Positions 33,601 through 45,700 of a stretch of DNA of 64,000 nt are shown piece after piece. The stretch lies in the NCBI GenBank assembly GCA_944470555.2, contig OX104128.1:63743257-63807256 (forward strand), given 5' to 3'. Below the pieces are notes generated by a model that was not told the DNA's origin, searched no databases, and saw only the letters and a list, made by a program, of their open reading frames with translations. Origin of the DNA: Heterobilharzia americana. Taxonomy: Eukaryota; Platyhelminthes; Trematoda; Strigeidida; Schistosomatidae. Within the stretch, counting starts at the first letter, position 1; each line of letters begins with the position of its first letter. The position numbers and the translations under genes are program-made.

Positions 33601-36600
33601 TCAAAATAACTGTAGCTAGTTGCTTGCTAGAATTTGTATTTCTGTCAACTTCAGTGTTAATCAGTCGAGTCAGAGGCACAGCATTTTCCCTACCAATGGC
33701 TTTCAAAGCCTTACGCAATATAACACAGTCCTTTTTTAGTAGACCAGGAAAGATCAGTGGGATGTAGGAATTAATAAACTGTAAAAATAGAAGTAACCTC
33801 GCCAGGTTAACTAGTTCACTGGTTACTAGCCGGTCCTAAGCTCGGGTAAAGAGGGACTGGACCATGCAGCGAACCATGAGGAGCGAGAAGAAGGGCATAC
33901 GCTGGTTGAACCGATGAAAAGACCCCAGAAGATTTGGATTTCACCGATCTTAATTTATATGTCTTATGTCGCACAAACTCCAAGATCTACAGGCGAAAAC
34001 TAACAAGTTGACAGAAGAAGCGAAGACAGGACTTCAAGTGAATGTAGAGAGGACGGAAGTGATGAAGATACCCAAACCAACAACAGCATCAACAACAAGC
34101 ACCAACCACCATCAAGAAGAGAAATCTAAAGAAAGTAGTCTCTTTCACCTATCTAGGCAGCATCGTCTCAACTACAGACAACGGCACAGACGAGGATGTC
34201 AAAACCAGAATCGGAAAATCACGACAGGCTTTCATTAACCTGGAATCAGTGTGGAGATCTACTGCACTCAGCACAAACAACAACATCCAGATTTTCAACA
34301 CTAATGTGCTATATGGTTCAGGAACTTGGCGCGTCACGAAAAGCATTTCCAACAAACTGCAAACACACTTCATCAACAGCTGCCACATACACTCACTCGA
34401 TACTCAAGATCACATCAGATGGTCAGAAGGAATAAGCAACAAGGAACTCACTCTGGCAACGAACCGACCAAGAATCTATTGCTCCACAAATATGTACAAG
34501 AAAGTGGAGATGGATTGGGCATACACTGAGAAGATTGTTTGGTGACATCATGTGCCAGGCGAAGCCGTCGAGTGGAACCCGTATGCCAAAGGACGAGTTG
34601 GATGTCCGAAGGTGATATGCAGGCAATCATGTGAGGAGGAAATGAAAGCTTGTTGGCAGTCGTGTTGCCAGGTTGGAAAGACTAAAGAGAACAGAATGCA
34701 ATGGAGGCGTGCTACCGAAGCCCTATGTTCCACTATGAACCTAAGGAAAAAACAATAATAATAAGTAGAAATTGAGTTATACCAGATAAATATTAAAGAC
34801 TGGTGTTGGAACATTAGTGATTTAGTGAACCACTAACTAACAAGCCCTTTCTTTGCCAGCATTTCAAAGCTATATTCAACTACAGTATTAACTAAAGGTA
34901 AGTTGAGGCTTGTAATACTAACGAAATTAAGCGTTTAGTGGATCTAAGGTTCTTTCTTTGTCCCATCCATCTTACACGAAAATACCAACCCATAAAAAAT
35001 ACGGACTATTATTATTATTATTATTGGTTCAGTTTTCGGCAGACTGTATAGTTGGTAATCATGAGAGCTAGAGATATGCTGAAGCAATAACTTACCATGT
35101 ATCTGATCCAAGCTTTTTTTGATATGGTTCTAGACTTTTGATTACACGACTAATGCCAAAATCATAATTCCCCTTAGCACAATACAATGTTCCAATGACT
35201 AAATTCACGATACATAAATGAAATACTTTCCTTTCTGGATCTTCATAACTAATAGCTTCTTCTTCTTTTTCAATTTTACGCATCAATTCTTCAGCATCTT
35301 CATTTTGACTTGTCATTATATAAGTGACACAAAGATTGGCTAATATTACAGCACTAATATTCAATAAGTTATCAAACTGTCTTTTAACAATTGGTTCATA
35401 GAATCCACTAGCTTCTTTGTATTTATTCTCTTGCATAAATAGCACATGAGCTACATTCAACTTCCATACACGATGATCATTACAGAATTCAACAGATTTA
35501 CGAAATATTTTCTCTACCTAGAAAGATAAAATATTAAATGAGTTACAGTTTAGTGTTTTACCACTGATAAGAACACATACAAGTAATGTAAAGCGTATAA
35601 CTTCAATGCTTAAAACAGTTAGCTTATAATGAATGAATCAAGAAGTAAAAGATATAAGAAGTAAATAAAAAAGGCAAACAAAGAATCAATGAGAATAATT
35701 GAAAGATATCCCAACTCTAATGTAGAATATAAAAACTATTCCATGAGCTATATTGAATGTAAGATGCAATTGAATAGTGAAAGTTTCATACTCTTTGGTT
35801 GACGTTGGCTGAATATTCAAAATCGATGATTGAATGTTCTAAATAAAATGAATTGAAATTCAGTGTAGTGAAGTCACTCAGTAAATCTTAATAAAATTTG
35901 TACATTCCGGAGTTGAGATATCATATTAAAATGACAGCCTACATCAAGTTTTAAGGATAAGCAATCAAAATAACTTCCTTCAAACAAAGGATGAGTAGTT
36001 ATTATTTACTGATACTTATATTAGTAACTGATACCAGTTGTACAAGAGGTGAATCTCATGCCTCAGTGGACTAGTGAGTAACACTTTGACATCGAAAGCG
36101 ACGGCTGATAGGTTCGAGACTCAGTAGAAACAACATCACTCACTATGGTGCATATACACCTAAATGATTAGTCACAAATAGGACGAAAAACGCATCCTGA
36201 ATACATCTACTAGTCACCACCAAATAATCAGATAATTAGCCATACAATGTCTGCAAAATAGGTGTGAGTATATACAAAGGGAATGCGCTGTTGTGTTGGA
36301 AACCTATCCATTGATAGATAGATAGATAGACAGGGAAATATCATGTTTCAACGGTCAACTTTTCGACTTCACTAACTTTCCAAAGCTATTGTAACCATTC
36401 AAAGAAATCCAATCACTCCACACCTTTTGTTTAAAGAAGAAATACACCTGATGAAGTATTATTTTACAGTTGACAGAGATAAAGGTGAACCGTGTATTCA
36501 CAATTCATCTATCTATGTATCTATCTATCTATACATTAGGAAGACTTTTGTGAATCGTGTGATCGTCTTGTTTAAGGGGAAGATTAGTGGATCGACGATT

Positions 36601-36654
36601 GCAATATGAATATAATGGATCACCAAAATATGCATCAGGTTTAATCTTCGATAA

Positions 36655-36719
<65 letters not shown>

Positions 36720-39700
36720 AGGAACGTGTCTGTCTCAATATTTAGAAGAAGACATGATGGGAATTTTTAAAACTCCCAACAATTAGCTGACATTATCACA
36801 AATTTCTCTTACTTATGAATATTCAACAAATGATTAGACTGTTTTGTTTCGATATCTCATTAGAATGTGGATTGTTAAATTCTCTACACTAATTTTTCAT
36901 TTTCAGTATATGGACGTGATATAAAAGTGGTGATTGAACAACCAATGGAATCAGTGAAAATTCATCCAGGACAAAATACTGTTACATATGAAGCACGTCT
37001 ATTGAAATCACTTTTATTAGAGTTGATGCAAGGTTAATTGTGGATAGAAGAGAACTCGATGTAGTGAATTATTATCAACTTTGTTTATATTCTAAAGCAT
37101 TGTTATATGTTTACCTGTTTGGCTGTGTTTGTACAGTCTGCTAATCTTTTTACTGTGTATATAAAATGATTGAATTTGTATCAAGGTTGTTTACTTGATA
37201 GAATTTGTTTATATCTTGTTCAGATTTGTTGATAATAATACTAGAAATGTTTGGTTCAATGAACAGAAGCTGTTTTATTCTTGATATCTTAGGTAAACAG
37301 GTTTTAACTTCAATTTCCGACTAATGTTACTTCGTGATAGATGCCAACTTGAAGTCAGTGAATCCTTACAAACCTTCCTGATTTAATTATTTCCATTTAT
37401 TTATTGGTTTCCTGTGATTAGTATTATTATCATTATATTATTATTATTATTGTATCATCTCACAAGTTGTAGAAGCTTTGGTTAACATATAGGCAGTACT
37501 GAACGAGTGGTTCCTTTCACAACTCAATCAGCAAACGTTAAATTAAAGCCAGTTACATCAATAATTACTTTTATATGCAGTCGTAATTGTGTAATACAAT
37601 CTGACCAAATATTTACTTGTCAAGTCAATTTATATATGAAAATGAAAAAAACTAAAGGTCAAATATAATGAATATGAAAAAGTTATGACACGAGTTTTCG
37701 TAATATAATCAGATAAGGATTAGCACGGTAAATGCCTAATGCTTCTGCGAATTCTACTATGCCAAAACGCTTTAGTTATATGTTAATAAATGTCTGACCT
37801 GTTGATAATTTTCCATATCCCAGTAAATTTTGGCTTGCTGCATCAATACAGGTATGTAATTCTCCAGTGCTATATCATATTCGTGTACAGCACGTTTCAC
37901 TGCTTCATCATCTTGGGCTTGTCTAGCTTCTTGAACTGTTTTAGTCAATCTTCTTAATTGTTCTGTATGCTTAGTAGCCATTTGATCAAGACGACTTGAA
38001 GAAATAAGAAATACCAAAATAAATCAAAAGATTTATTTAACATATGTTCTATGCAATCATTCCTTACAATCTAATAAAAACTAATTTATTTACAATATCA
38101 AATGAGGTAATAGTGGTATAATTTACTAACTGATGATTGTGATGCATATTAATAGAGAAATGAAAACCATAAGCTTCATCAACTGGATATGTCCACTTTT
38201 CATAAAGTGATATCATCACTTAGAGGAACGAACTGTGTATAAGGCTGACAAGAAGCAACTTAAATTCAAGTCAACATTTTAAGTCATCAATCATTAAGAC
38301 AGAAATTTTATCTTTTAATTTTTGTTTCACTTCCCTGTGTGGTGAAGAAAAATCTCATTGGATAACTTATCCTGCAGTTGACCAATCAGAATAAGTGTTT
38401 AACTTTCGACCTTGTAGCTTTATATATTTGTGGAAATTGTATATAAAGACGTATTTCTGTCAAATAAAATATCTTCTTTATAGTCAGAGGCCAGTTTTTG
38501 CTTTCTGATTTTCGTGACTCAGTGAATCAGAAGGTTCAAAGAGAGAACAATCGCTATTTGTATCCAGCCTAAGTGTTTTATTACGTTAATATCTTTTGAA
38601 TTTTGAGGGAGTTGTGGAGATTTGGAATTATTTCGAGTTGTTATTCATCGTAGACTGACATCAGTTGGAGTAGCAAAGGAAACCTGAGAGCACTGGACAG
38701 CTGGTGGGGTCGTGGGTGCGCATTGCTGAGGAGTCCCAAACTAGGACGAAACAGCTGTCCAGTGCTCCCAGGTTTCCTTTGTTCCTCCAACTGATGTCAG
38801 TCTACGATGAATAACAACTTGAGTTAATATCTTTTCTAGATTTATTATTATTCTCTCGGTTACTTCAAAGATATAAACAATAGATATTATTGATGGAAGT
38901 CTGAAAGTCATTGTTATTCAGTCAACGGGTGATATCGTAACATATGTATACAGGGATTGAAGTTAGCAGCTTTCAATTGTTTTCGCTACATTAAATCGAG
39001 AACAAAGACTCAATAGTTAATGCAAAAAGCAATATAATCCACAGTTATTATCTATAATAATTTTACAATTATTTAATACTTCGCCGCTCTATTATTATTA
39101 TTATTATTTTTATTTGTCACTTTGGTTCCTAGTCGAAAACAGGGCTGCACTCTGTTCTCTACAACTTCTTGGTCCTGGCTGCACGACTGCCCAGAAGCTC
39201 ACATTCCTTCCTCACACCATCTCCTCCATGCCAGCCTCGGACACATAACTCGTCGTTTGGCATACGGGTTCCACTCGAGGGCTTCGCCTGGCACATGATG
39301 TCATCAAACAATCTTCTCAGTGTATGCCCAATCCATCTCCACTTTCTTGTACATATTTGTGGAGCAATGGATTCTTGGTCAGTTCGTTGCCAGAGTGAGT
39401 TACTTGTTGCTTATCCTTTCTGACCATCTGATGTGATTTTGAGTATCGAGTGAGTGTATGTGGCAGCTGTTGATGAAGTGTGTTTGCAGTTTGTTGGAAA
39501 TGCTTTTCGTGACGTGTCAAGTCTCTCAAGCATCACATGGAAGCATTGACTTGACTGACTTAGTGATGATTGGTACTCGTTGTTTTAGTTTTTGCCTGTA
39601 GACCTTAGAGACTGTGCGACATCACACATAAATCATGATCGGCGAAATTCAGATCTTCTAGGGTCTATTAGTTTGTCAACTAGAGTATGCCCATCTTCTC

Positions 39701-42700
39701 ATAGCTCCTCAGTTTTTTGCATCATCCAGTTCACCACAATCACGAAGATAGTCGGTGATAGTTGGCCGCAACTTTGTCTCACTCCTGTATTCACTTCAAA
39801 GGCGTTACTGAACTGTCCATTGTCAATCGCTTGGCATGTAGCATCATATAGGATATCGCTGCTGTCGAATGAGGTCAATAAAGGTTTGTGGCACTAAAAC
39901 CGAAGTGTTGAAGCGGTTGCCAAATTACTTCTCGGTTGGCGCTACCGAAGGCCTTTTCAAAGTGGATGAAGTTGAGGTACAGAGGTGACTGCTATTCTAT
40001 GCCATGTATGATGATACGTAGCGTAGAGTTGCAATTTGATCCACACATGATTTGTTCTTCCTGAAGCCAGCCAGCCAGCTAAACTGTTCAGGTAGTAATT
40101 TTGAATCCAGCGTGTTATTTAGTCTCTCTAGAATGATGTGGCTGGATATTTGTCTTCGGATGGACAGGGGTAGAACATGATTCCCCGCCAGTTCTAGTTC
40201 TTGCAAAGACTTAGGTCGCTCACCCTTGCTTGAGAGTTTGACTAGGTAGCCCTTCTTCCAATCTGCAGGTACCTTTCCTTCCTTCCAGACCTTCTGCAAT
40301 AATGGTGTGAGCATGCCCGCTGATGTCTCTGCGTTTTCTTTCAGTGCTTCTAGAGGAATGTCCACCACCTTAGCACTGCATTAATAAAACAGTTTCACCT
40401 GAAAACATATTGAGAAGGTGATATATTAGAAATCCAACTGTTAAAATATACTAGTGAGTGAAAGGCACTCAAAAAATAGACGTGATAATATCGTATTATC
40501 GGTCTAAGCTGTCAAATTTCACATCAAAATTTCTAAAAAATAGTAAGCGAAATGACAAAATTGATAGACTTCGGCTATCATAAGACTATAAGCAGAGAGG
40601 ATACAAGGAATTACGACACGTGACAACAAAATTACCAAGATTTAAATGTGAAGGCTGAGCTTAGATAAATCTACTTTGATGAGATTGGTTCCAAGTCATA
40701 TTGCCGAATGCTTACAACTGTTAACTTCATTTTTTTCCAGGACCACAAACAAGAAGTGAACACTTCCACCTATTACTATTTATTGACAAATTTTAATTCT
40801 CCATGATTTTATTGGATCGAATTGTTCGACCTCCACATATGTTTGTTAATAATAACCAAAGACTTTATAGATAGGCATTGTGCACTAATCTGGTTATTCT
40901 TAGTTTTTCAGCTTGACCTTACCTCAACTAACTTAGCACATCATATAAGGCGGTAGAGCACTACGCGGAAGGTATCCCTGTCACTTCAGACAATGAGGAT
41001 CAATAAGTTTATTAGCTGAATTAACCACTACATCTAGTACTCCAGTTTTACTCACACAGATATGTAAATCTGACAAAAGTCATTAAACGACTACAAACCA
41101 TTTACTTTCACAGACACAAAATAGTACAGTGTAGTATGTATGGTTTTTCTTCGGTGTATAAAAATTACGCTGTCACTAAGAATAGTGTCAAATACTGAAA
41201 TACAGCCCTGCATTTTTCATCCGGGTCGAGATTTTTTCTACTGATTGGTAGGCCTTCAGCAAGTTGATATAATTATTAAATACCCTTTATAGTCAAACAA
41301 CACGTTAAAGTCAGTTTATTTACAGAGTTAGATAATTCGGGATACAATCACATATCCCCGATACGATGATTAGCAGGTAAACCTACTGGAAACCCCATCC
41401 AGGAAATAATAATGTATTATTTAGTATTACACAAAGTGCACAAATATAACAAGGAGACAGATATCACAATGCGATCAGCTAAAATGAGTAAATAGCAAAA
41501 GTAATTACAACTGATCTTACGCAAACTAAAATTCTATAAAGCCAACAAACACTTAAAATGTACAGTATAGATCTATACTACTTTTAAATGCCCAGTAGTT
41601 TGACAAATTAAACTTGTCTTACATATAAGCATCCTGCGGTGCTGTTTGACGAAGGATTACTGCTTCAATAAAATCAAATAAATCTGGTGATAAATATTCA
41701 TACGCCAATGATGCATTCTCTGCCATTACATCAGCAGCTAGATCAAAATATTCATATTTAATATACAACAGTAAAAGATTTGCAAATGTCTCTGATGGAA
41801 AAGTTTCTTGTTGTAACAAAAATTGTAGCTTTTGAAAACCAGTAGCTGGTTCTGACTCCATATTCATTATGGCTTGATTATGTAGTGTAATGTGGTCAAG
41901 TTCTTCTTCAGCTCTTGGTGGCATATCTGTTAATGCTTCAGATGCAGCAATATAGTTTTTTAAATTGAACTCAATAGCTGCCTAAAATTTTAATGTAAAA
42001 ATGAAATAAGACAAAATAATACTCGTAACTAGTGTAGGAGTAAAACTTGGGCATTCTAGTAGATCGTTATTCTACTTAAGTCTGTTTATTAGAGATGTCA
42101 CATAGTGAAGCAGTATCATTTACTGGATTACGTTTCGGACATAATTTATTGTCCATATTCATATCAGCAGGCAACTCCACAACTTTTAGATATAGTTTAT
42201 AGATTACTATTTATTGACACATTTGTTATTCTCCGTCGTTTTGTTGGATCGAACTGTTCGACCTCTATTGGCATATGAGTTCCTATGCGGATGCCTTGAC
42301 ATTGCCTGAATGTTAATTATTATGATTTGGTTGGTCGAACAATTCGATGCAACAAAACAACAGAGAATAACAAGTATATCAATAAACAGTGAAGGAATAT
42401 TAATCGTTGTACAAGAAGCAGCTATCGTTCCTCCGTGACATAGTGAATAATACCTTGGTGTTTGAAGCGATGGGCACGAGGTTCGAGTTCCGGTGGGGAC
42501 TACACCACTGGGGTGCAGTACATCTAGCTGACGAGTCTCAAATAGGACGAAACGCACGTTCTGGATTCTTCTCCTAGCCACGACCAACCAAATCATCATA
42601 GTTTGTATGGTTCTAATTTCCTCTCCTTCTCTATGATGACAAGGGTAGTAGAAGTTTCCATATATCTACGAAAAGTGTAGAATCATTTCCATTACATATA

Positions 42701-45700
42701 TTTGATGTTGATTCGATAAACAAAAATTCGGTTATCAATCTCACTCTCCACTCAACTAAGTTAATTCTTAATACTGTCGCCCTATCCCACCCTATTGTGT
42801 GATTATATGTTATTGCATGCATAGCTATAGCCCAACTTTTCTCTAAATTTCTTATTCTACTAGGATCTACTAATCTTGATTTGGCTATATTTTTGTGCTC
42901 TGTTGTTGTTCAAAGTGACTTTGGTCGAGTACTTTGACCTATGTGTTTAATCTTGTAATTATTGGAAGGGATTTGGTAAATCAAATTATTTTACCTGATT
43001 GGGTCAATAGGACCTTTACACGAATATACCGATCGACATGGCTCAAAAGGCAGTTAGAAATGAGCTTACGAATGATAATGAATTAATGCATCAAACTAAG
43101 GTGCCAATCAAGGAAATCATGCTAGGAGTACGATTGTGCTTGATGTCTACAGTTTTTGAAATAAAATGTAAAGAAAAAACTGAAGAGGTTGCCGTGGGAC
43201 CACTCATATCTTCTATCATTGCAGATGGGAACTCATGGTCTTCCAGTACATTCAGTCCTACTCTAAAGAAATGCTTCCAGTATGTAGATGACACGTTTAT
43301 AGTACTGAAATCGGAACACACCAACAGGTTCTTAACATATTTAAATTCAGTAGCGAAAGCAATTCAATTTACTTGTGACTTAGAAAGTGATGAAGGTGAG
43401 TTAACAATGTTGGATTGAGAGAATAAACGAAAACAAGATGGAAGTTTAGAGACTAGTGTCTATAAAAAAACCCTTCCCATTCGAATAGCTACTTTGACTT
43501 CAAATCATCTCAGCCCATCATACTTAAAGTAGGCTTGGTTATATGGATAAGTAATAGGGTAAAAAGGATTACTAAAAGAAATTAGATACATCAAAACTAT
43601 CTTACACTTCGATATCTACCCAGCTAAATTTGCAGATAAATTCATAAGAAATCGAAAGAAAAATGTGAGCAGTACTGGTACTAACACAGGTGTTATTAAT
43701 ACTAATTCTACTTATAATAGTAATGATGGTGACAGAGTTAAGAGAGAACTCAAAGCGTCTGCTCTCTTACCATACAAAGAAAGCACCTTAAGAAGTTTTA
43801 TGAAGAATTCTCAATAAGGCTGGGATTAAAGGGATATTTAAACCGACAAACTTGCTTAAGAACAAGCTGTGTAGGCTAAAAGATCTCATTGACCCAATCA
43901 GGTAAAATAATTTGATTTACCAAATCCCTTCCAATAATTACAAGATTAAACACATAGGTCAAAGTACTCGACCAAAGTCACTTTGAACAACAACAGAGCA
44001 CAAAAATATAGTCAAATCAAGATTAGTGGATCCTAGTAGAATAAGAAATTTAGAGAAAAGTTGGGCTATAGCTATGCATGCAATAACATATAATCACACA
44101 ATAGGGTGGGATAGGGCGACAGTATTAACAATTAACTTAGTTGAGTGGAGAGTGAGATTGATAACCGAATTTTTGTTTATCGAATCAACATCAAATATAT
44201 GTAATGGAAATGATTCTACACTTTTCGTAGATATATGGAAACTTCTGCTACCCTTGTCATCATAGAGAAGGAGAGGAAATTAGAACTATATAAACTATGT
44301 CTCAAAGTTGTGAAGTTACCTGCTGATATGAATATGGTCAATACATTATGTCCGAAACGTAATCCAGCAAATGATACTGTTTCACTGTGTGACATTTCTA
44401 ATAAACTGTATAGGACGGAATACTTAAAACTAATAGTAAAAGGGAGGACGATATTCTAGCTCACAAGTTAATGAATAACTGATATCTGACTTGTTCACAG
44501 AACTTAGAAGTAGGCAAAAGAAAGCGTTGTATATTGAAGCGAAGTGCATAGCTTGAGTTTACAACACATAATAAAGTACGTAAAGATGACATCACACACA
44601 GAAGTATATCCAATCAATGATTCTGATAATCTTCTAGATCAAAACCAGAAAATCTGTACTTCTCAGCATAGAACAGACTAACGACCTATGACTTCATCTA
44701 TAAGTTCCATATCCTCGTCTCTTAATTATTTTTATCACTTTTGTAGCCTGTATATAGTTCAGCTCATGTCTCATAACCTGGAAAATAAAAGAAGCATAGG
44801 ATGTATAACTAGCCTGAACTGTAAATATATAGAGTAACTTCAGGAGACTGTACTGTTTAACCCCATAGAAGATGGATATTGAAAAAAGAGTAATCAAATG
44901 AAAACAAAGCAACATGAAAAAAGTAGATATGCTGAGAAGGCAACGTCATTGAACTGCAGCTAAGGCTAAAATGGTAAATGAATCTAGTATATTGGTTCCT
45001 TTTTGAAAAAAGAGACAAGCGAAACTTATGATAACAAAGAAATAGTTGATATGAGTAGAAATATGGGAAATATTCTGAAACGAGTATGAGAGACTACATA
45101 TATCATGGCAATCGATTTCAAGCCGTTATTATTATTTATCTGTCCCTTGGGTTCCTAATGAAACATAGGGCTTCAGTAGCATGTCTCCAGCACACTCTGT
45201 TTCTCTGCAATCTTTTCAACCTGACACCACGACAGTCAACAAGCTTTCATTTCTTCCTCATACGATCTCCTCCATGTCACCTTCAGCTGAGACGCCCAAC
45301 TCGTCGTTTTCCATCTGGGTTCCACTCGAGGGCCTGGCGTCGGTCTTCTCAGTGTATGCCCAATCCATCTCCACTTTCTGCTGCATATTTGTTGAGCGAT
45401 ACCTTCTTGGTTGATTCGTTCCCAAAGTTCCGATTTCAAGCCATATATTTAAAATCTACAATCACTAATTCCTAGCATACTGAGTAATCTAACAGGCACA
45501 CGCTTAACTTCATGGTTCAAATCTGAAGTTATATCACTATTTACCATGTTATATTTAGTGCAGATGTTTTGTTCAAAATTACTGACCATCATGAAATACG
45601 CCGATAAACACTTCTCTTTTGATTTAATAAACCGTTGAATTTCTTTGTCAGAACCATTGATATTATTCAAAATAACTATGAAATTTATACTGGTTATAAT

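Larger units (their letters stand above)
36060..37255. repeat. Inverted duplication, arm B
   Basis: Reverse complement of about 27335-28440, starting with a family A SINE fragment (36060-36225) and ending past the exon copy. Differences from arm A include an extra GATA block near 36309-36350 and a much longer CA microsatellite (36656-36717 against a short GT run in arm A). The 7.6-kb segment between the arms holds exons 6 and 7. Confidence 0.85.
42082..44460 (+). mobile_element. Penelope-like element with inverted arms; left arm split by a ribozyme element
   Basis: RT sequence at 43038-43430 (plus) shows VAVGPLISSIIADG (motif B), FQYVDDTFIVL (motif C) and VAKAIQFTCDLESDEGELTM. Thumb and linker remnants (VYKKTLPI, SALLPYKESTLRSF) run to about 43820. 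The element's own 3' region is at about 43890-44460, coding SWAIAMHAITYNHTIGWDR, WRVRLITEFLFI and VDIWKLLLPLSS, then the untranslated end. An inverted copy of that 3' region precedes the RT at 42082-42203 plus 42612-43008. The same architecture is seen at 14.06-15.32 kb. The GIY-YIG core itself is missing, so it is dead. Confidence 0.82.

Noticed and set aside
36525..36738. Cys-Val repeat open frames
   Set aside because: Produced by the CA microsatellite.
36907..37037. Alternative functional terminal exon of TTC30
   Set aside because: It is on the opposite strand from all other exons, so it cannot be joined by ordinary cis-splicing.
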